Positions 39,452 to 49,855 are shown, numbered from the stretch's first letter. The stretch: 50,215 nt of DNA from Pseudomonadota bacterium (GCA_021817985.1 JAKAFK010000022.1:1-50215); one strand, 5' to 3'. Made by a program: numbers and translations. The notes: generated from the letters alone by a model not told the origin.

Positions 39452-40390
39452 ATGCGGATTACCCATGGCGTTCCCAGGTTTGAGTCTCCCACGGCGGTGA
39501 CCATCGGCAATTTCGATGGCATCCACCAGGGGCATCAAGCGATGCTGCGTCGGGTCGCAGAGGTGGCGCGGCGGCAAGGGCTCGACTCGTGCGTGCTGAC
39601 CTTCGAGCCGCACCCGAGGGAGTTTTTTGCACCCGAGAAGGCGCCTTCGCGCCTGACCTCGTTGCGCGAGAAGCTGGAACGCTTTGCCTGCGTGGGGCTT
39701 GATCGCGTGCATGTCTGCCGCTTCGACGCGACCCTGGCGAGGCAGGCCCCCGATGCGTTCGTCTCCGAGATTCTGGTGCAGGGCCTGCGGGCCCAATGGG
39801 TGCTGGTCGGCGACGATTTTCGGTTCGGCGCGGGGCGGGCGGGGGACTTGCAGCTGCTCCAGGCGATGGGCGCGCGCCTTCGCTTCGATGTGGCGGCCAT
39901 GCACAGCGTCCTCGTCGGCGGACGGCGCGCGTCCAGCACGCTGGTGCGCGAAGCGTTGGCGAATGGGGATATCGAGGGGGCGCGCGAACTCCTCGGCCGC
40001 CCCTACAGCATCAGCGGGCGGGTGGTGGACGGGGACAAGCTGGGCAAGCGGCTGGGTTTCCCCACCGCCAATATCCAGCTCAAGCACAACCGGCCGCCGC
40101 TGGCCGGCATTTTTGCCGTGGAGCTCCATGGGTTGCCCGAAGGCGTGCGGCACGGCGTGGCCAGCCTGGGCCTGCGGCCGACCGTGAAGGCCAATGGCCG
40201 CCCCACGCTGGAAGTGCATCTGTTCGACTTCGCGCGCGAGATCTATGGCAGCCATGTGCGCGTCGATTTTTGGCACAAGCTGCGCGACGAGGCCAAGTTC
40301 CCGAGTCTCGACGCCTTGGTCGCCCAGATCGGCCGCGATTGCGCCGACGGGCGGGAGTACTTTGCAAGTGCCGTGTCGGTCGCCGGCTAG
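39452..40390 (+). CDS. ribF: Bifunctional riboflavin kinase / FAD synthetase
   Basis: The 312-residue protein makes FMN from riboflavin, then FAD. The N-terminal nucleotidyltransferase domain has TIGNFDGIHQGHQAML near residue 17, and the C-terminal kinase domain has GKRLGFPTANIQL near residue 195. ATG 39452 is chosen because MRITHGVPRF matches the family N-terminus and an AGGAAG lies nearby; the frame upstream is not conserved. Confidence 0.96.
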   Translation: MRITHGVPRFESPTAVTIGNFDGIHQGHQAMLRRVAEVARRQGLDSCVLTFEPHPREFFAPEKAPSRLTSLREKLERFACVGLDRVHVCRFDATLARQAPDAFVSEILVQGLRAQWVLVGDDFRFGAGRAGDLQLLQAMGARLRFDVAAMHSVLVGGRRASSTLVREALANGDIEGARELLGRPYSISGRVVDGDKLGKRLGFPTANIQLKHNRPPLAGIFAVELHGLPEGVRHGVASLGLRPTVKANGRPTLEVHLFDFAREIYGSHVRVDFWHKLRDEAKFPSLDALVAQIGRDCADGREYFASAVSVAG

Positions 40391-40465
40391 GCCGCTCAAC
40401 CGGCGCGCGCATGGGCCGGCCGCGAGGCCCGCAAGCCCGCCGCGCTCGGACACGAATTGAACAAA

Positions 40466-43246
40466 ATGCCTGATTATAAAAAGACGCTGAACCTTCCCGA
40501 CACGCCTTTCCCGATGCGGGGCGATCTGGCCAAGCGCGAGCCCCTGTGGCTGCGCGCGTGGACCGAGAAAAAGCGCTACGAGCGCCTGCGCAGCCATGCG
40601 CGCGGCCGGCCGAAATTCATCCTGCATGACGGCCCGCCATACGCCAATGGGGATATCCACATCGGCCATGCAGTCAATAAGATCCTCAAGGACATCATCG
40701 TCAAGTCCAAGGGGCTGTCCGGGTTCGATGCCCCTTATGTGCCCGGGTGGGACTGCCACGGTCTGCCCATCGAATTGCAAGTGGAAAAGACGCATGGCAA
40801 GGACATCCCGGCCGCGCGCTTCCGCGAGCTCTGCCGCGCCTATGCGCAGACCCAGATCGACCGTCAGAAGGCGGATTTCATCCGGCTCGGGGTGTTGGGC
40901 GATTGGGACCATCCCTATCGAACCATGGACTTCGAGAACGAAGCCGGCATCATCCGGGAGCTCGGCAAAATCCTGGCGGCGGGATTCCTGGCGCCGGGCC
41001 AGAAGCCGGTCCACTGGTGCGTGGACTGCGGCTCGGCGCTGGCGGAAGCCGAGGTGGAGTACGAGGACAAGAACTCTCCGGCGATCGACGTCGCCTTCGA
41101 GGTGAAGGACGCGACACGGCTCGCGGCCGCGCTCGAAGAGCCGCTTCCCGAAGGTCCCGTGCGTGCGGTCATCTGGACCACGACGCCGTGGACCTTGCCC
41201 GCGAACCAGGCGGTCGCCGTCAATCCCGACCTGATCTACGACCTCGTGGCGACCCCCGCGGGCACGCTCATCCTCGCCCATGAGCTGGCGGCGTCCGCGC
41301 TGGCGCGCTATGGCTTCGGCAGCGCGCCGGTGATCGGCTCGGTGACCGGGCTCGAGCTCGAGGGCCTCGAACTCAAGCATCCGTTCCATGAGCGGTGCGT
41401 GCCCGTGATATGCGGCAGCCACGTGACGCTGGAGGCCGGCACCGGGCTTGTCCATACCGCGCCCGCACATGGGCTCGAAGACTATGTGGCCGGGACGCGC
41501 TATCATCTGCCCGTCGACAATCCGGTCGGCGACGACGGCCGCTTTTACGCATCGGTGCCCCTGGTGGGCGGGCGCACCGTGTGGGAGGCCAATCCGGTCC
41601 TCATCGACCTTCTGCGAGGCCATGGAGCGCTTCTGCACGAGGCGCGCCTGACCCACAGCTATCCGCATTGCTGGCGCCACAAGACGCCGATCATCTTCAG
41701 GGCTACGCACCAATGGTTCATCGCCATGGATGCGCCAGGGGGCAAGGGCGAGACCTTGCGGCAGCTCGCCGATGGCGCGGTGGCGCGCACCACGTTCTTC
41801 CCGTCGTGGGGACGCGCGCGGCTGGAGGCGATGATCAACAACCGGCCCGACTGGTGCGTGTCCCGCCAGCGCAACTGGGGCGTGCCGATGCCTTTCTTCG
41901 TGCACCGGCAGACAGGCGCACTCCATCCGCGCACGCCCGAGCTTCTCGAGGCCGTGGCCCGGCAGGTGAGTGAGCGGGGGATCGAGGCGTGGTTCGCCTT
42001 GGATCCGGTGACGCTCCTCGGGCGCGAAGCGGCCGATTACCGCAAGCTGACCGACACCCTCGATGTCTGGTTCGACTCCGGCGTCACCCATGCCTGCGTG
42101 CTCAAGACGCGTGCCGAACTTCGCCACCCCGCGGATCTCTATCTGGAAGGCTCGGACCAGCACCGCGGTTGGTTCCAGTCGTCGCTCCTGACGGGATGCG
42201 CAACGGACGGGCGAGCGCCCTACGAGGCCCTCCTCACCCATGGTTTCGTCGTGGACGGCCAAGGCCTCAAGATGAGCAAGTCGCGAGGCAACGTGGTGGC
42301 GCCCCAGAAGGTGATGGACACGTACGGCGCGGATATCCTGCGGCTGTGGGTGGCGGCCACCGACTATTCGGGCGAGCTCGGGATCTCCGACGAGATATTG
42401 AAGCGCGTGGTGGAGAGCTATCGCCGGATTCGCAATACGTTGCGCTTCCTGCTGGCCAACGTGAGCGACTTCGATCCCGTCGCCCACGGCCTGCCGATGG
42501 CGCAGTGGGTGGATCTCGATCGCTATGCGTGCGTGATGATGGCGGATCTGCAGGCCGAAGTGTGCGCGGATTTCGAGCGCTACGAGTTCCATCACGCCGT
42601 TCAGCGGCTGCAGACCTTCTGCTCGGAAGACCTGGGCGGGTTCTATCTCGATATCCTGAAGGATCGGCTGTACACGAGCGCCGCGGGTTCTCGCGCGCGG
42701 CGCTCGGCGCAGCACGCGCTCTTCCACCTCACCCACAGCCTCGTTCGGCTGATGGCGCCGATCTTGAGCTTCACCGCGGAAGAGGCGTGGGCGGTCCTGC
42801 GCGGGACGGACGACGACAGCGTTTTCTTCCATGAGTGGCATGCCGTTCCCCAGCCTGAGGACGCCGAAGCGTTGCGCTCCCGCTGGAGCAGCCTTCGGAC
42901 CCTGCGTGCGCGGGTGCAGAAGGAATTGGAGGACCTGCGCGCCGCGGGGAAAATCGGCTCGTCGCTTGCGGCGGGCGTGGTGGTGCACGCGGGCGCGACG
43001 GATTATGCACGCCTGAAAGCGCTGGGCGATGACCTTCGGTTTGTGTTCATCACCTCCGAGGCTCGCGTCGTCGAGGCGGGAAGCGCGGATCGGGAGCGCA
43101 TCGAGGTGTCCGCCCTCGCGCACGAGAAATGCGAGCGGTGCTGGCACCATGCGGCCGACGTCGGCGCGCACGCGGCGCATCCGACGCTGTGTGGGCGCTG
43201 CGTGTCCAACCTCGAGGGTCCCGGAGAGGAGCGCACCCATGCGTAG
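40466..43246 (+). CDS. ileS: Isoleucyl-tRNA synthetase
   Basis: The 926-residue class I synthetase begins [20 protein letters not shown], matching E. coli [20 protein letters not shown], so the TTG nine bases upstream is not needed. The HIGH motif is in [19 protein letters not shown] is in [11 protein letters not shown], and a C-terminal zinc finger ([20 protein letters not shown], then CGRC) is intact. This is the eubacterial, mupirocin-sensitive type by domain layout. The ribosome site is weak. Its end overlaps the lspA start by 8 bases. Confidence 0.98.
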   Translation: MPDYKKTLNLPDTPFPMRGDLAKREPLWLRAWTEKKRYERLRSHARGRPKFILHDGPPYANGDIHIGHAVNKILKDIIVKSKGLSGFDAPYVPGWDCHGLPIELQVEKTHGKDIPAARFRELCRAYAQTQIDRQKADFIRLGVLGDWDHPYRTMDFENEAGIIRELGKILAAGFLAPGQKPVHWCVDCGSALAEAEVEYEDKNSPAIDVAFEVKDATRLAAALEEPLPEGPVRAVIWTTTPWTLPANQAVAVNPDLIYDLVATPAGTLILAHELAASALARYGFGSAPVIGSVTGLELEGLELKHPFHERCVPVICGSHVTLEAGTGLVHTAPAHGLEDYVAGTRYHLPVDNPVGDDGRFYASVPLVGGRTVWEANPVLIDLLRGHGALLHEARLTHSYPHCWRHKTPIIFRATHQWFIAMDAPGGKGETLRQLADGAVARTTFFPSWGRARLEAMINNRPDWCVSRQRNWGVPMPFFVHRQTGALHPRTPELLEAVARQVSERGIEAWFALDPVTLLGREAADYRKLTDTLDVWFDSGVTHACVLKTRAELRHPADLYLEGSDQHRGWFQSSLLTGCATDGRAPYEALLTHGFVVDGQGLKMSKSRGNVVAPQKVMDTYGADILRLWVAATDYSGELGISDEILKRVVESYRRIRNTLRFLLANVSDFDPVAHGLPMAQWVDLDRYACVMMADLQAEVCADFERYEFHHAVQRLQTFCSEDLGGFYLDILKDRLYTSAAGSRARRSAQHALFHLTHSLVRLMAPILSFTAEEAWAVLRGTDDDSVFFHEWHAVPQPEDAEALRSRWSSLRTLRARVQKELEDLRAAGKIGSSLAAGVVVHAGATDYARLKALGDDLRFVFITSEARVVEAGSADRERIEVSALAHEKCERCWHHAADVGAHAAHPTLCGRCVSNLEGPGEERTHA

Positions 43247-43724
43247 GTTCGCCGGTTGGGTGGTGTTGGCTCTCGGGGTGGTCGGACTCGACCAGATCGC
43301 GAAGCATGCCGTGGTGAGTGCGCTGGGCGGCGGCGGCAGCATCTACGTCGCGCCTTTTTTCAGCATCATCCTGACCTACAATACCGGTGCGGCGTTCAGC
43401 CTGTTGGCCGATGCCTCCGGCTGGCAGCGCGCGTTCTTCACCGTGATTGCCATTGCGGCCTCGGCGGTCATTGTGTATGTCCTGTGGCGCAATGCCCGCA
43501 ACGCGTTCCTGAGCCTTGCGCTGAGTCTCATTCTCGGGGGCGCCCTGGGGAACCTGGTCGACCGGATCACGCTGGGCCATGTGGTGGATTTCCTTTATTT
43601 CCACTATCGGGGCTTTTCTTTTCCGGCCTTTAATGTGGCCGATTCGTCCATCACCTGCGGGGCGTTCCTGATCGCCTGGGACGGCCTCCTGCGAAGATCG
43701 CGGCCGCAGGGGCAGGGATGGTGA
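43239..43724 (+). CDS. lspA: Lipoprotein signal peptidase
   Basis: The 161-residue inner-membrane aspartic protease cleaves prolipoprotein signal peptides. It has four membrane helices. The catalytic Asp residues are in [10 protein letters not shown] and [10 protein letters not shown]. The ATG overlaps the ileS stop (ATGCGTAG), with GGAGAGGA inside ileS as ribosome site. The adjacent fkpB (slyD-like peptidyl-prolyl isomerase) often found between lspA and ispH is missing here. Confidence 0.97.
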   Translation: MRRFAGWVVLALGVVGLDQIAKHAVVSALGGGGSIYVAPFFSIILTYNTGAAFSLLADASGWQRAFFTVIAIAASAVIVYVLWRNARNAFLSLALSLILGGALGNLVDRITLGHVVDFLYFHYRGFSFPAFNVADSSITCGAFLIAWDGLLRRSRPQGQGW

Positions 43725-43788
43725 TGTTCCAATCGAAGCGAGGGCGTTCGCCCATGACGAGGCCCGCGCCGTGAAGGATAGTGAACCG

Positions 43789-44715
43789 ATGGAAGTTCTT
43801 CTCGCCAATCCGCGCGGCTTTTGTGCCGGGGTCGACCGCGCGATCGAGATCGTCGAGCGCGCGCTGAGCGTGTTCGGCGCCCCGATCTATGTGCGGCACG
43901 AGGTGGTGCACAACCGGTTCGTGGTGAATGGCTTGAAGGAGAAGGGCGCTATCTTCGTCGAGGACCTGGCGGCGGTTCCTGCCGGGGCGACGGTCGTCTT
44001 CAGCGCCCACGGCGTTTCGCAGGCGGTTCGCGCCGAGGCGCAGGCGCGCGGGCTCAACGTCTTCGATGCCACCTGTCCCCTGGTGACCAAAGTGCACCTC
44101 GAAGTGGCGCGCATGCGTGCCCAGCGGAAGGAAATCGTGGTGATCGGGCACAAGGGGCATCCGGAGGTGGAAGGCACGATGGGCCAGGCACCCGAGGGCA
44201 TCTATCTGGTGGAGAATCCGGAACAAGTCGCCCTGCTCGAAGTCGAGGACGAGAACAATCTGGCCTTCGTCACCCAAACCACGCTGTCCATTGACGACGC
44301 CGCCAAGGTGATCGAGGCGCTCAAGGCGCGCTTTCCCGGGATCACGGGCCCCAAGAAGAACGATATCTGCTACGCCACGCAAAACCGGCAGGATGCCGTG
44401 AAGCGGCTGGCCACGGCATGCGATCTGGTCATCGTCGTGGGCTCGCCCACCAGTTCGAACTCCAACCGGCTGCGAGAAGTGGCGCGCAAGCGAGGCGTCG
44501 AAGCCCGCATGGTGGACAACGCGGGCGAGCTGGATCCGGACTGGCTTCGCGGCAAGCGGCGCATCGGCGTGACCGCGGGGGCGTCGGCGCCGGAGGTGCT
44601 GGTGCAAGCCGTGATCGCCCGGCTGCGCGAACTCGGTGCGCAGAACATCGAGGAGGCGACCGGGTCGATCGAAGGCATTGTGTTCCCGTTGCCCAAGGCC
44701 CTGGTCCCCGCCTAG
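43789..44715 (+). CDS. ispH: 4-hydroxy-3-methylbut-2-enyl diphosphate reductase
   Basis: The 308-residue iron-sulfur enzyme performs the last MEP step, giving IPP and DMAPP, the substrates of IspA encoded at 22.9 kb. The three [4Fe-4S] cysteines are in [21 protein letters not shown] and [25 protein letters not shown] matches E. coli [15 protein letters not shown], so ATG 43789 is preferred to the GTG at 43771; AAGGAT lies 9 bases upstream. Confidence 0.97.
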   Translation: MEVLLANPRGFCAGVDRAIEIVERALSVFGAPIYVRHEVVHNRFVVNGLKEKGAIFVEDLAAVPAGATVVFSAHGVSQAVRAEAQARGLNVFDATCPLVTKVHLEVARMRAQRKEIVVIGHKGHPEVEGTMGQAPEGIYLVENPEQVALLEVEDENNLAFVTQTTLSIDDAAKVIEALKARFPGITGPKKNDICYATQNRQDAVKRLATACDLVIVVGSPTSSNSNRLREVARKRGVEARMVDNAGELDPDWLRGKRRIGVTAGASAPEVLVQAVIARLRELGAQNIEEATGSIEGIVFPLPKALVPA

Positions 44716-45537
44716 GCGCAAGGGGGCCTCCGCGCCCATTCTCCTCGAACGACAGACGCCTTCCCTCGTCGGGAGTCCATTGTTTTTCCTGTGTGGTGAT
44801 AGGCGCATGACCATGGGTGGCCCGTGCCTGACCAGCGCTTGAGCATCACCGCGCGCGAGGGGTTCGCCCTCGCCATGGGCGCGGCGCGAATGCGCCATCT
44901 TCTCCAAGGCGCCCTTGTCGCAGGGGCACAGGAGGCCATGAATGAAGATACGCATCGGCAGGTCTCGGCCGAACAGCACAGGTTCGCCGACGTGCTCGGC
45001 AGGCTTTTCTCTCGCCCCTGGATGTTCGCGGTTGAATAATTAGTGATACTTATCGGACTATAAGGTCCGATTATCTCCCGCCAGAGCCATAAAACGCTGG
45101 ACGGCGCGCCGCCGAAGTGTGCTATCATAGCTTTCCACGAAGGAAGGGCGCGTCTGCGCCGAGCTCACTCGACATCTCCTTAGCGTGACAGATTCAGCGC
45201 GTTGTCGGTTTACCCGCGCGCTCCTCGGTTGATGGCTGCAGCGCGTCGGACGCAAGGCGCTGCATGTGGGCGCACTTCTGCATCGCCAAATTCGAATATT
45301 GCTATGTATTGGCGCGCCGTCTTTTCGCGCGCCTGTCGGTGGCCATGGCATTCGCGCTGTGCGCCTCCGAGGCGTGCGTCGTGGGGTGGTGCGGCACATG
45401 GGTGGCATCATCTGGCATTGGGAAACCCATGGCGATCATGGCTAAGAATCGGACGTTCGCCCCGGGGGAGGATACGCAAGGCCTCATCCGGCGCCCCTGC
45501 GGCACCGTGCGAACGGACTCACAGGAGATTGAATCAC
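44716..45537. other. Long gap between ispH and clcB
   Basis: This is the largest gene-poor stretch (about 820 bp). The open frames here have no ribosome sites, no family character and shifting composition. An inverted repeat ATCGGAC-N6-GTCCGAT lies at 45052-45071 in a locally AT-rich segment. No tRNA, riboswitch or insertion sequence is recognisable. It could hold a decayed gene or an unrecognised small RNA. Confidence 0.45.
45052..45071. repeat. Inverted repeat ATCGGAC-N6-GTCCGAT
   Basis: Two exact 7-bp arms around TATAAG in an AT-rich patch, about 470 bp before clcB. An operator or a promoter-embedded dyad is possible. Confidence 0.4.
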
Positions 45538-47007
45538 GTGTTAGCTGAAATGCGAAGCCGTCTCAAGGCATTCTGGATGGATCTCGACCCCATGGTGCCG
45601 ATGGTCATGGGCGGAGCCATCATCGGGTTCGTGGGTTCGATCGCGGTTGAGCTGTTCCGCAAGGCAATGTATGCCATCATCCATCTTTACAGCACGCACG
45701 AGCATCTCGTGGCAGCGGCAGCGGGGCTGCCGCTGTGGGAACGGGCGCTGATTCCCGTCGTTTGCGGCACGCTGGGCGGCGCGATCATGTGGGCCGGCCA
45801 CCGCTGGATCAAGCAGCCCAGTGGACCTGAATACATGGAGGCGGTGCGCGTCGGCGACGGCAAGTTGGCCCTCGGCCCGAATATCACGCGGACGCTATCG
45901 TCGCTGGTCGGCGTGAGCGGCGGCATCACGATCGGCCGCGAAGGTACGATGATTCAGTTCGCGGCACTGATCTCGTCCATGTTTGGACGCCTGGTGCCTA
46001 CCGATGCGGCGCATCGCCGCCTCTTCGTGGCCTGCGGCGCTGCGGCGGGTTTTGCCGGGGCCTACCATGCCCCCATCGCGGGGACGATGTTCGTTTCGGA
46101 AATCGTTCTGGGCGGCCTTGCGCTGCGAGAGGTCACGGCGATCCTCGTTTCGGCGGTCATCGGGGAACTGACCACCCAGGCCCTCTTTGCCACCGGTCCG
46201 CTCTATTTGTCGCATCCGGTCCAGATGGTCGGGTTCTCCGATTTGGTGGATGCGGCGCTGATCGGGATCCTGGCCGGCTTGATTGGGCCCATGTTTCTCA
46301 CGCTCCTCGACACGACGCGCCGGCGTTACCGTAAGATGGTCACCTTTTTGCCGCTGCGCATGGGCTTGGCCGGACTCGCCATCGGCTTGCTGTCGATTGC
46401 ACGGCCCGAGGTCTGGGGCAACGGCTATAGCGTGGTTCAGTCCTTTCTCGTCACCCATTGGGCCCTTTCGACCGTGGTGATTGTGTCGCTCCTGCGTATC
46501 CTGGCGGTCACGGCGGCCAGTGCCGCGGGGATCCCCGGCGGCGTGTTGACGCCGACCCTGACCATGGGCGCGGGATTGGGCCTCATCGTCTTCCATACGC
46601 TCCTGACCTCGACCGCGACCCATTCGCAGGCGCTCTGGGTCCTCGTCGGCATGGGTAGCCTCCTGGCCGCGACCACGCATGCTCCTGCCATGTCGGCCAT
46701 CATGGTGTTCGAGGTGACGCGCAACTATAACGTCGTGCTCGCGGCCATGCCGGCGTGCGTGCTGGCCTCGGTCATCGGAAGCTTGCTGCGAGACCATTCG
46801 GTCTACACCGAAGCGCTGGGACTGGAGGAAGGGCGAAGGAAGCCCTCGCTCCTCGACGCGATCACCGGACGCCGCGTAAAGGAGAGGCACGACGACACGG
46901 GGGGCGGACATGGAGCGCCCCATGACATGGAATGCGTGACCTCCGATGTCGGAGGGGCGGCAGTGCCCGCTACCCACTGCGAGACGGCGGAGAGCTCGCA
47001 TTCCTGA
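45538..47007 (+). CDS. clcB: CLC-family chloride transport protein, ClcB-like
   Basis: The 489-residue membrane protein has the CLC fold. It follows E. coli ClcB at diagnostic places: GPEYMEAVRVGDG where ClcA has GSGIP, SGGITIGREGTMIQFAA with the gating Glu135, WGNGYSVVQSFL, and LLAATTHAPAMSAIMVFEVT. At the intracellular proton-glutamate position (Glu203 of E. coli ClcA) it has Ile189, preceded by Glu188. It may therefore not couple Cl- to H+ like ClcA (inference). The GTG start is chosen because AGGAG lies 10 bases upstream; ATG 45550 is possible. The hydrophilic tail (about 450-489) contains several His and Cys. Confidence 0.92.
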   Translation: MLAEMRSRLKAFWMDLDPMVPMVMGGAIIGFVGSIAVELFRKAMYAIIHLYSTHEHLVAAAAGLPLWERALIPVVCGTLGGAIMWAGHRWIKQPSGPEYMEAVRVGDGKLALGPNITRTLSSLVGVSGGITIGREGTMIQFAALISSMFGRLVPTDAAHRRLFVACGAAAGFAGAYHAPIAGTMFVSEIVLGGLALREVTAILVSAVIGELTTQALFATGPLYLSHPVQMVGFSDLVDAALIGILAGLIGPMFLTLLDTTRRRYRKMVTFLPLRMGLAGLAIGLLSIARPEVWGNGYSVVQSFLVTHWALSTVVIVSLLRILAVTAASAAGIPGGVLTPTLTMGAGLGLIVFHTLLTSTATHSQALWVLVGMGSLLAATTHAPAMSAIMVFEVTRNYNVVLAAMPACVLASVIGSLLRDHSVYTEALGLEEGRRKPSLLDAITGRRVKERHDDTGGGHGAPHDMECVTSDVGGAAVPATHCETAESSHS

Positions 47008-47266
47008 AGGGGGGTGCCCCGAGGAGTGCGGCTTGCCCGAGCCGCCGCGCCGTGCATGCTCGACTTCCCCTTCAGGGATGGTCGGCACGACGCGCGCTCA
47101 CGCGCCGTTAGTCCGTCCCCGACCCGATGACGCACATGCGGCGGTGGCCTGGGTTCATTGAAACCGTTCTGCGCTGCCGTGAGACTCGCATGGCGGGTAT
47201 TACTGGGTGCTGACATACGGGTCGGCTGGATCCATTCGAAGCGATCGGGGCTAGGTTCGATTTTCC

Positions 47267-48580
47267 ATGCGCAGGCATCTCAAACGGCAGGCCCGTTCTT
47301 ATCTTTCCGTCAACGAGTGGCAGATCCGGTTGGTGATGTGGGGGGGCGCGATTTTTCTGGGTGTCGCGGCCACCTTTTTTGCGTACATCAGCGAGAAGGC
47401 GAATGATGTCTTCTACGCCGCGCTCAAGATTTCGCCGTACGCCGCCTTCGTCCTCTCGCCCCTTGGTCTCATGCTTTGCCTGTGGATGACGCTGCGCTTC
47501 TTTCCCGGTTCCGAAGGCAGCGGCATTCCGCAAGCGATCGCGGCTTATGAGGAGGGGGCGCCGAGCGCGCTGCGCGACAAGCTTTTCTCCCTACGCATCG
47601 CCTTCGGCAAGATCCTGGTGGCCGTGTTGAGCCTTTGTGTGGGGGCGTCGATCGGGCGCGAGGGACCGACCGTGCACGTTGGCGCGGCCTTCATGCATTC
47701 CTTCGGCAAGTTGATGCGCTATCGCCCGGAATACATGGAGCGGGCCTTGATTCTGGCGGGAGGTGCGGCAGGCATCGCGGCCGCGTTCAACACGCCGCTG
47801 GCGGGAGTCGTTTTTGCCATCGAGGAGGTCAGCCGGTCGTTCGAGGAAAAGACCAGCGGCGTCGTCCTGGCGGCTGTCCTGGTCGGGGGCATGACTTCGC
47901 TGGTGCTGCTCGGCAACTACACCTACTTCGGGGTGTCGGATGCGGCCTTCACGAGTTGGCACGACTGGCTGATCGTGCCGGTCGCCGGCATCGTCGGGGG
48001 CGGGCTGGGCGGACTCTTCTCGCAGATGCTGGTGGTTGCGGCCCGTCTCGTGGGCCCGATACGCCGGCGTTATCCGATGCGCGTGGCGTTGGCTTGCGGT
48101 CTGGCCCTCGCCCTGGTCGGTCTTCTCTCCGGCAACACGATATTTGGCACGGGCTACGCGCAAGCGAAGAGCCTGGTGACGCTCACCGGAACGATGCCGG
48201 CAACCTACGCGCCCCTCAAGGCGCTGGCAACACTGATTTCGTACTTGGCCGGCATCCCAGGAGGCCTGTTCGCCCCCTCGCTGTCCGCAGGCGCGGGCTT
48301 CGGTTCACTGCTGGGGCACTTTTTTCCGCACGTTCCGCTCGGCGCGCTGGTTATCCTCGGCATGGCGGGGTACTTTACCGGCGTGGTCCAGACCCCCATC
48401 ACGTCATTCGTCATCATCATGGAGATGACGTCCAACCAGGGCATCCTGCTGCCGCTCATCGCCGTCGCGTTCATCGCGCGGGGCGCCTCCCATCTGGTGT
48501 GTCCCGAACCCATCTACCAGGCCCTGGCCGCGTCCTTCCGGCACAAACCCGACACGGCACCGCAGACCGCGCCCGCCTAA
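47267..48580 (+). CDS. clcA: CLC-family Cl-/H+ antiporter, ClcA-like
   Basis: The 437-residue protein has the full antiporter set: Ser85 in GSGIPQAIAAYEE (Cl- ligand), Glu132 in GREGPT (external gate), Glu187 in AIEEVSRSF (internal proton glutamate), and GIPGGLFAPSLSAGAG. In E. coli, ClcA supports extreme acid resistance, which suits an acidophile (inference). No CBS domains. A 259-bp gap separates it from clcB, so it probably has its own promoter. Ribosome site is weak. Confidence 0.92.
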   Translation: MRRHLKRQARSYLSVNEWQIRLVMWGGAIFLGVAATFFAYISEKANDVFYAALKISPYAAFVLSPLGLMLCLWMTLRFFPGSEGSGIPQAIAAYEEGAPSALRDKLFSLRIAFGKILVAVLSLCVGASIGREGPTVHVGAAFMHSFGKLMRYRPEYMERALILAGGAAGIAAAFNTPLAGVVFAIEEVSRSFEEKTSGVVLAAVLVGGMTSLVLLGNYTYFGVSDAAFTSWHDWLIVPVAGIVGGGLGGLFSQMLVVAARLVGPIRRRYPMRVALACGLALALVGLLSGNTIFGTGYAQAKSLVTLTGTMPATYAPLKALATLISYLAGIPGGLFAPSLSAGAGFGSLLGHFFPHVPLGALVILGMAGYFTGVVQTPITSFVIIMEMTSNQGILLPLIAVAFIARGASHLVCPEPIYQALAASFRHKPDTAPQTAPA

Positions 48581-48689
48581 GACGAAAACCCCTTTTTGCC
48601 GGGCGCCCTTGGGGTGCGAAACCGATGCCTTGACCTGCGTCGCACAGGTCGCGCGTAACCGGTACGGGGCGGTCGTGCGCCCACCGGTT

Positions 48690-48698
48690 TGATACAAT
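48690..48698 (+). promoter_or_regulatory. Extended -10 promoter for thiO
   Basis: TGA-TACAAT fits the extended -10 pattern with one mismatch, 31 bp before the GTG start. Confidence 0.5.
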
Positions 48699-48729
48699 GT
48701 CCGGCTGCAGGCTACTCAGGAAGCAATGT

Positions 48730-49800
48730 GTGGACGCCGAAATCATCATCATTGGCGGCGGGGTGATCGGATGCGCCACCGCGTGGGCGTTGACGCGCGA
48801 CATCGCCGGTCGCGACATCCTCATCATTGAGCGCGGCGAGATCGGCCGCGAAGCCTCCTGGGCGGGCGGAGGGATACTGTCGCCTCTGCTGCCCTGGGAC
48901 TACAGCGAGGCCGTGACGAGGCTTACGCTATCGGCCATGCATGCGTATCCCGGATGGGTCGACAGCCTGAAGGCTTGTGGGGGCGTCGATCCCGAATATC
49001 GTCGGACCGGGATGCTGGTCTTCCCGCCCTGCGACCCGGCACAGGCCCGTGCCTGGGCGACGGCTCACGGGATGACTGTCGAGCTTGGCGGAAGCGATCA
49101 GGGTGCGACAGCGCAACCGGTACTCTGGCTGCCCGATGTGGCTCAAGTGCGCAATCCGCGCCTGATGCAAGCACTCTCCAAGGCACTGCGCGGAAAGGGC
49201 GTGGGCATCCGCGAGCACACCGAGATGCTGGGTTTCCTCCGCAATGGGGACCGGGTGGAGGGCATTTCGACCTCGCAGGGCATTTTGCGCGCGCGGCACG
49301 TGATCGTGGCGGGCGGCGCCTGGAGCGCTGGCGTCCTGAAGGCGTATGGACCGGCGCTCGATATCCGGCCGGTGCGTGGCCAGATGCTCCTGTTCAAGCT
49401 CGCACCGGACGTGCTGCCGCATATCCTTTACCGGGATGGGCTTTACCTCATTCCTCGCAGCGATGGACACCTCCTGGTGGGCAGTACCCTTGAGGATGCG
49501 GGTTTCGACAAGACGACGACGCAGGCGGCTGCGCGTGCGCTCCACGAGGCGGCCACAGCACTCGCCCCTATATTGGCGGAGGTGACGCCCATCGCTCATT
49601 GGGCGGGGCTGCGGCCCGGTTCGCCGGGGAACGTGCCCACCATCGCGCGCCATCCGGAAATCGCGAATCTCTATGTCAACGGCGGGCATTTTCGCTACGG
49701 GGTGACGATGGCACCGATGGCCGCGCGATTGATGCGCAACCTGCTCATCGAAGCCGCGCAGCCCTTCGACATGGCACCCTACCGTTGGCCTTCGTGGTGA
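48730..49800 (+). CDS. thiO: Glycine oxidase ThiO
   Basis: The 356-residue FAD-dependent enzyme oxidises glycine to iminoglycine for the thiazole of thiamine. The FAD-binding motif DAEIIIIGGGVIGCATAWAL is at the N-terminus, GREASWAGGGILSPL follows, and the C-terminal HWAGLRPGSPGNVP and NGGHFRYGVTMAP segments are typical of ThiO and related D-amino-acid oxidases. The GTG start has AGGAAG 6 bases upstream; the ATG 33 bases earlier lies within the promoter. No thiS or thiG is adjacent. No TPP riboswitch precedes it. Confidence 0.9.
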   Translation: MDAEIIIIGGGVIGCATAWALTRDIAGRDILIIERGEIGREASWAGGGILSPLLPWDYSEAVTRLTLSAMHAYPGWVDSLKACGGVDPEYRRTGMLVFPPCDPAQARAWATAHGMTVELGGSDQGATAQPVLWLPDVAQVRNPRLMQALSKALRGKGVGIREHTEMLGFLRNGDRVEGISTSQGILRARHVIVAGGAWSAGVLKAYGPALDIRPVRGQMLLFKLAPDVLPHILYRDGLYLIPRSDGHLLVGSTLEDAGFDKTTTQAAARALHEAATALAPILAEVTPIAHWAGLRPGSPGNVPTIARHPEIANLYVNGGHFRYGVTMAPMAARLMRNLLIEAAQPFDMAPYRWPSW

Positions 49801-49838
49801 GAGCGGAGCGGCCGATGGCGCCTCGGATAGCGGTCAAT

Positions 49839-49855
49839 ATTAGACAACGTCCAAT
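49839..49855. promoter_or_regulatory. Imperfect inverted repeat before the Fur-family gene
   Basis: ATTAGAC-AAC-GTCCAAT (6 of 7 positions paired), followed by an AT-rich stretch with TTATTAATATAA. It lies about 50 bp before the regulator start and could be its own operator. Confidence 0.35.

Noticed and set aside
39401-43342. Minus-strand open frame of about 1300 codons opposite ribF and ileS
   Set aside because: It mirrors codon bias of two certain genes, has a low-complexity Arg/His/Gln composition and no domain.
45202-45537. N-terminal extension of clcB
   Set aside because: It has no similarity to CLC N-termini, and the GTG at 45538 has a ribosome site followed directly by the CLC sequence.
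45400-45537. Fluoride (crcB) riboswitch before the CLC gene
   Set aside because: Looked for because some CLC genes export fluoride. The conserved riboswitch core sequence is not seen, and the protein is ClcB-like rather than CLC-F-like.
48581-48729. TPP riboswitch before thiO
   Set aside because: The conserved thi-box core is absent; the gap holds only a promoter-like site and a short GACCTG/CAGGTC hairpin.
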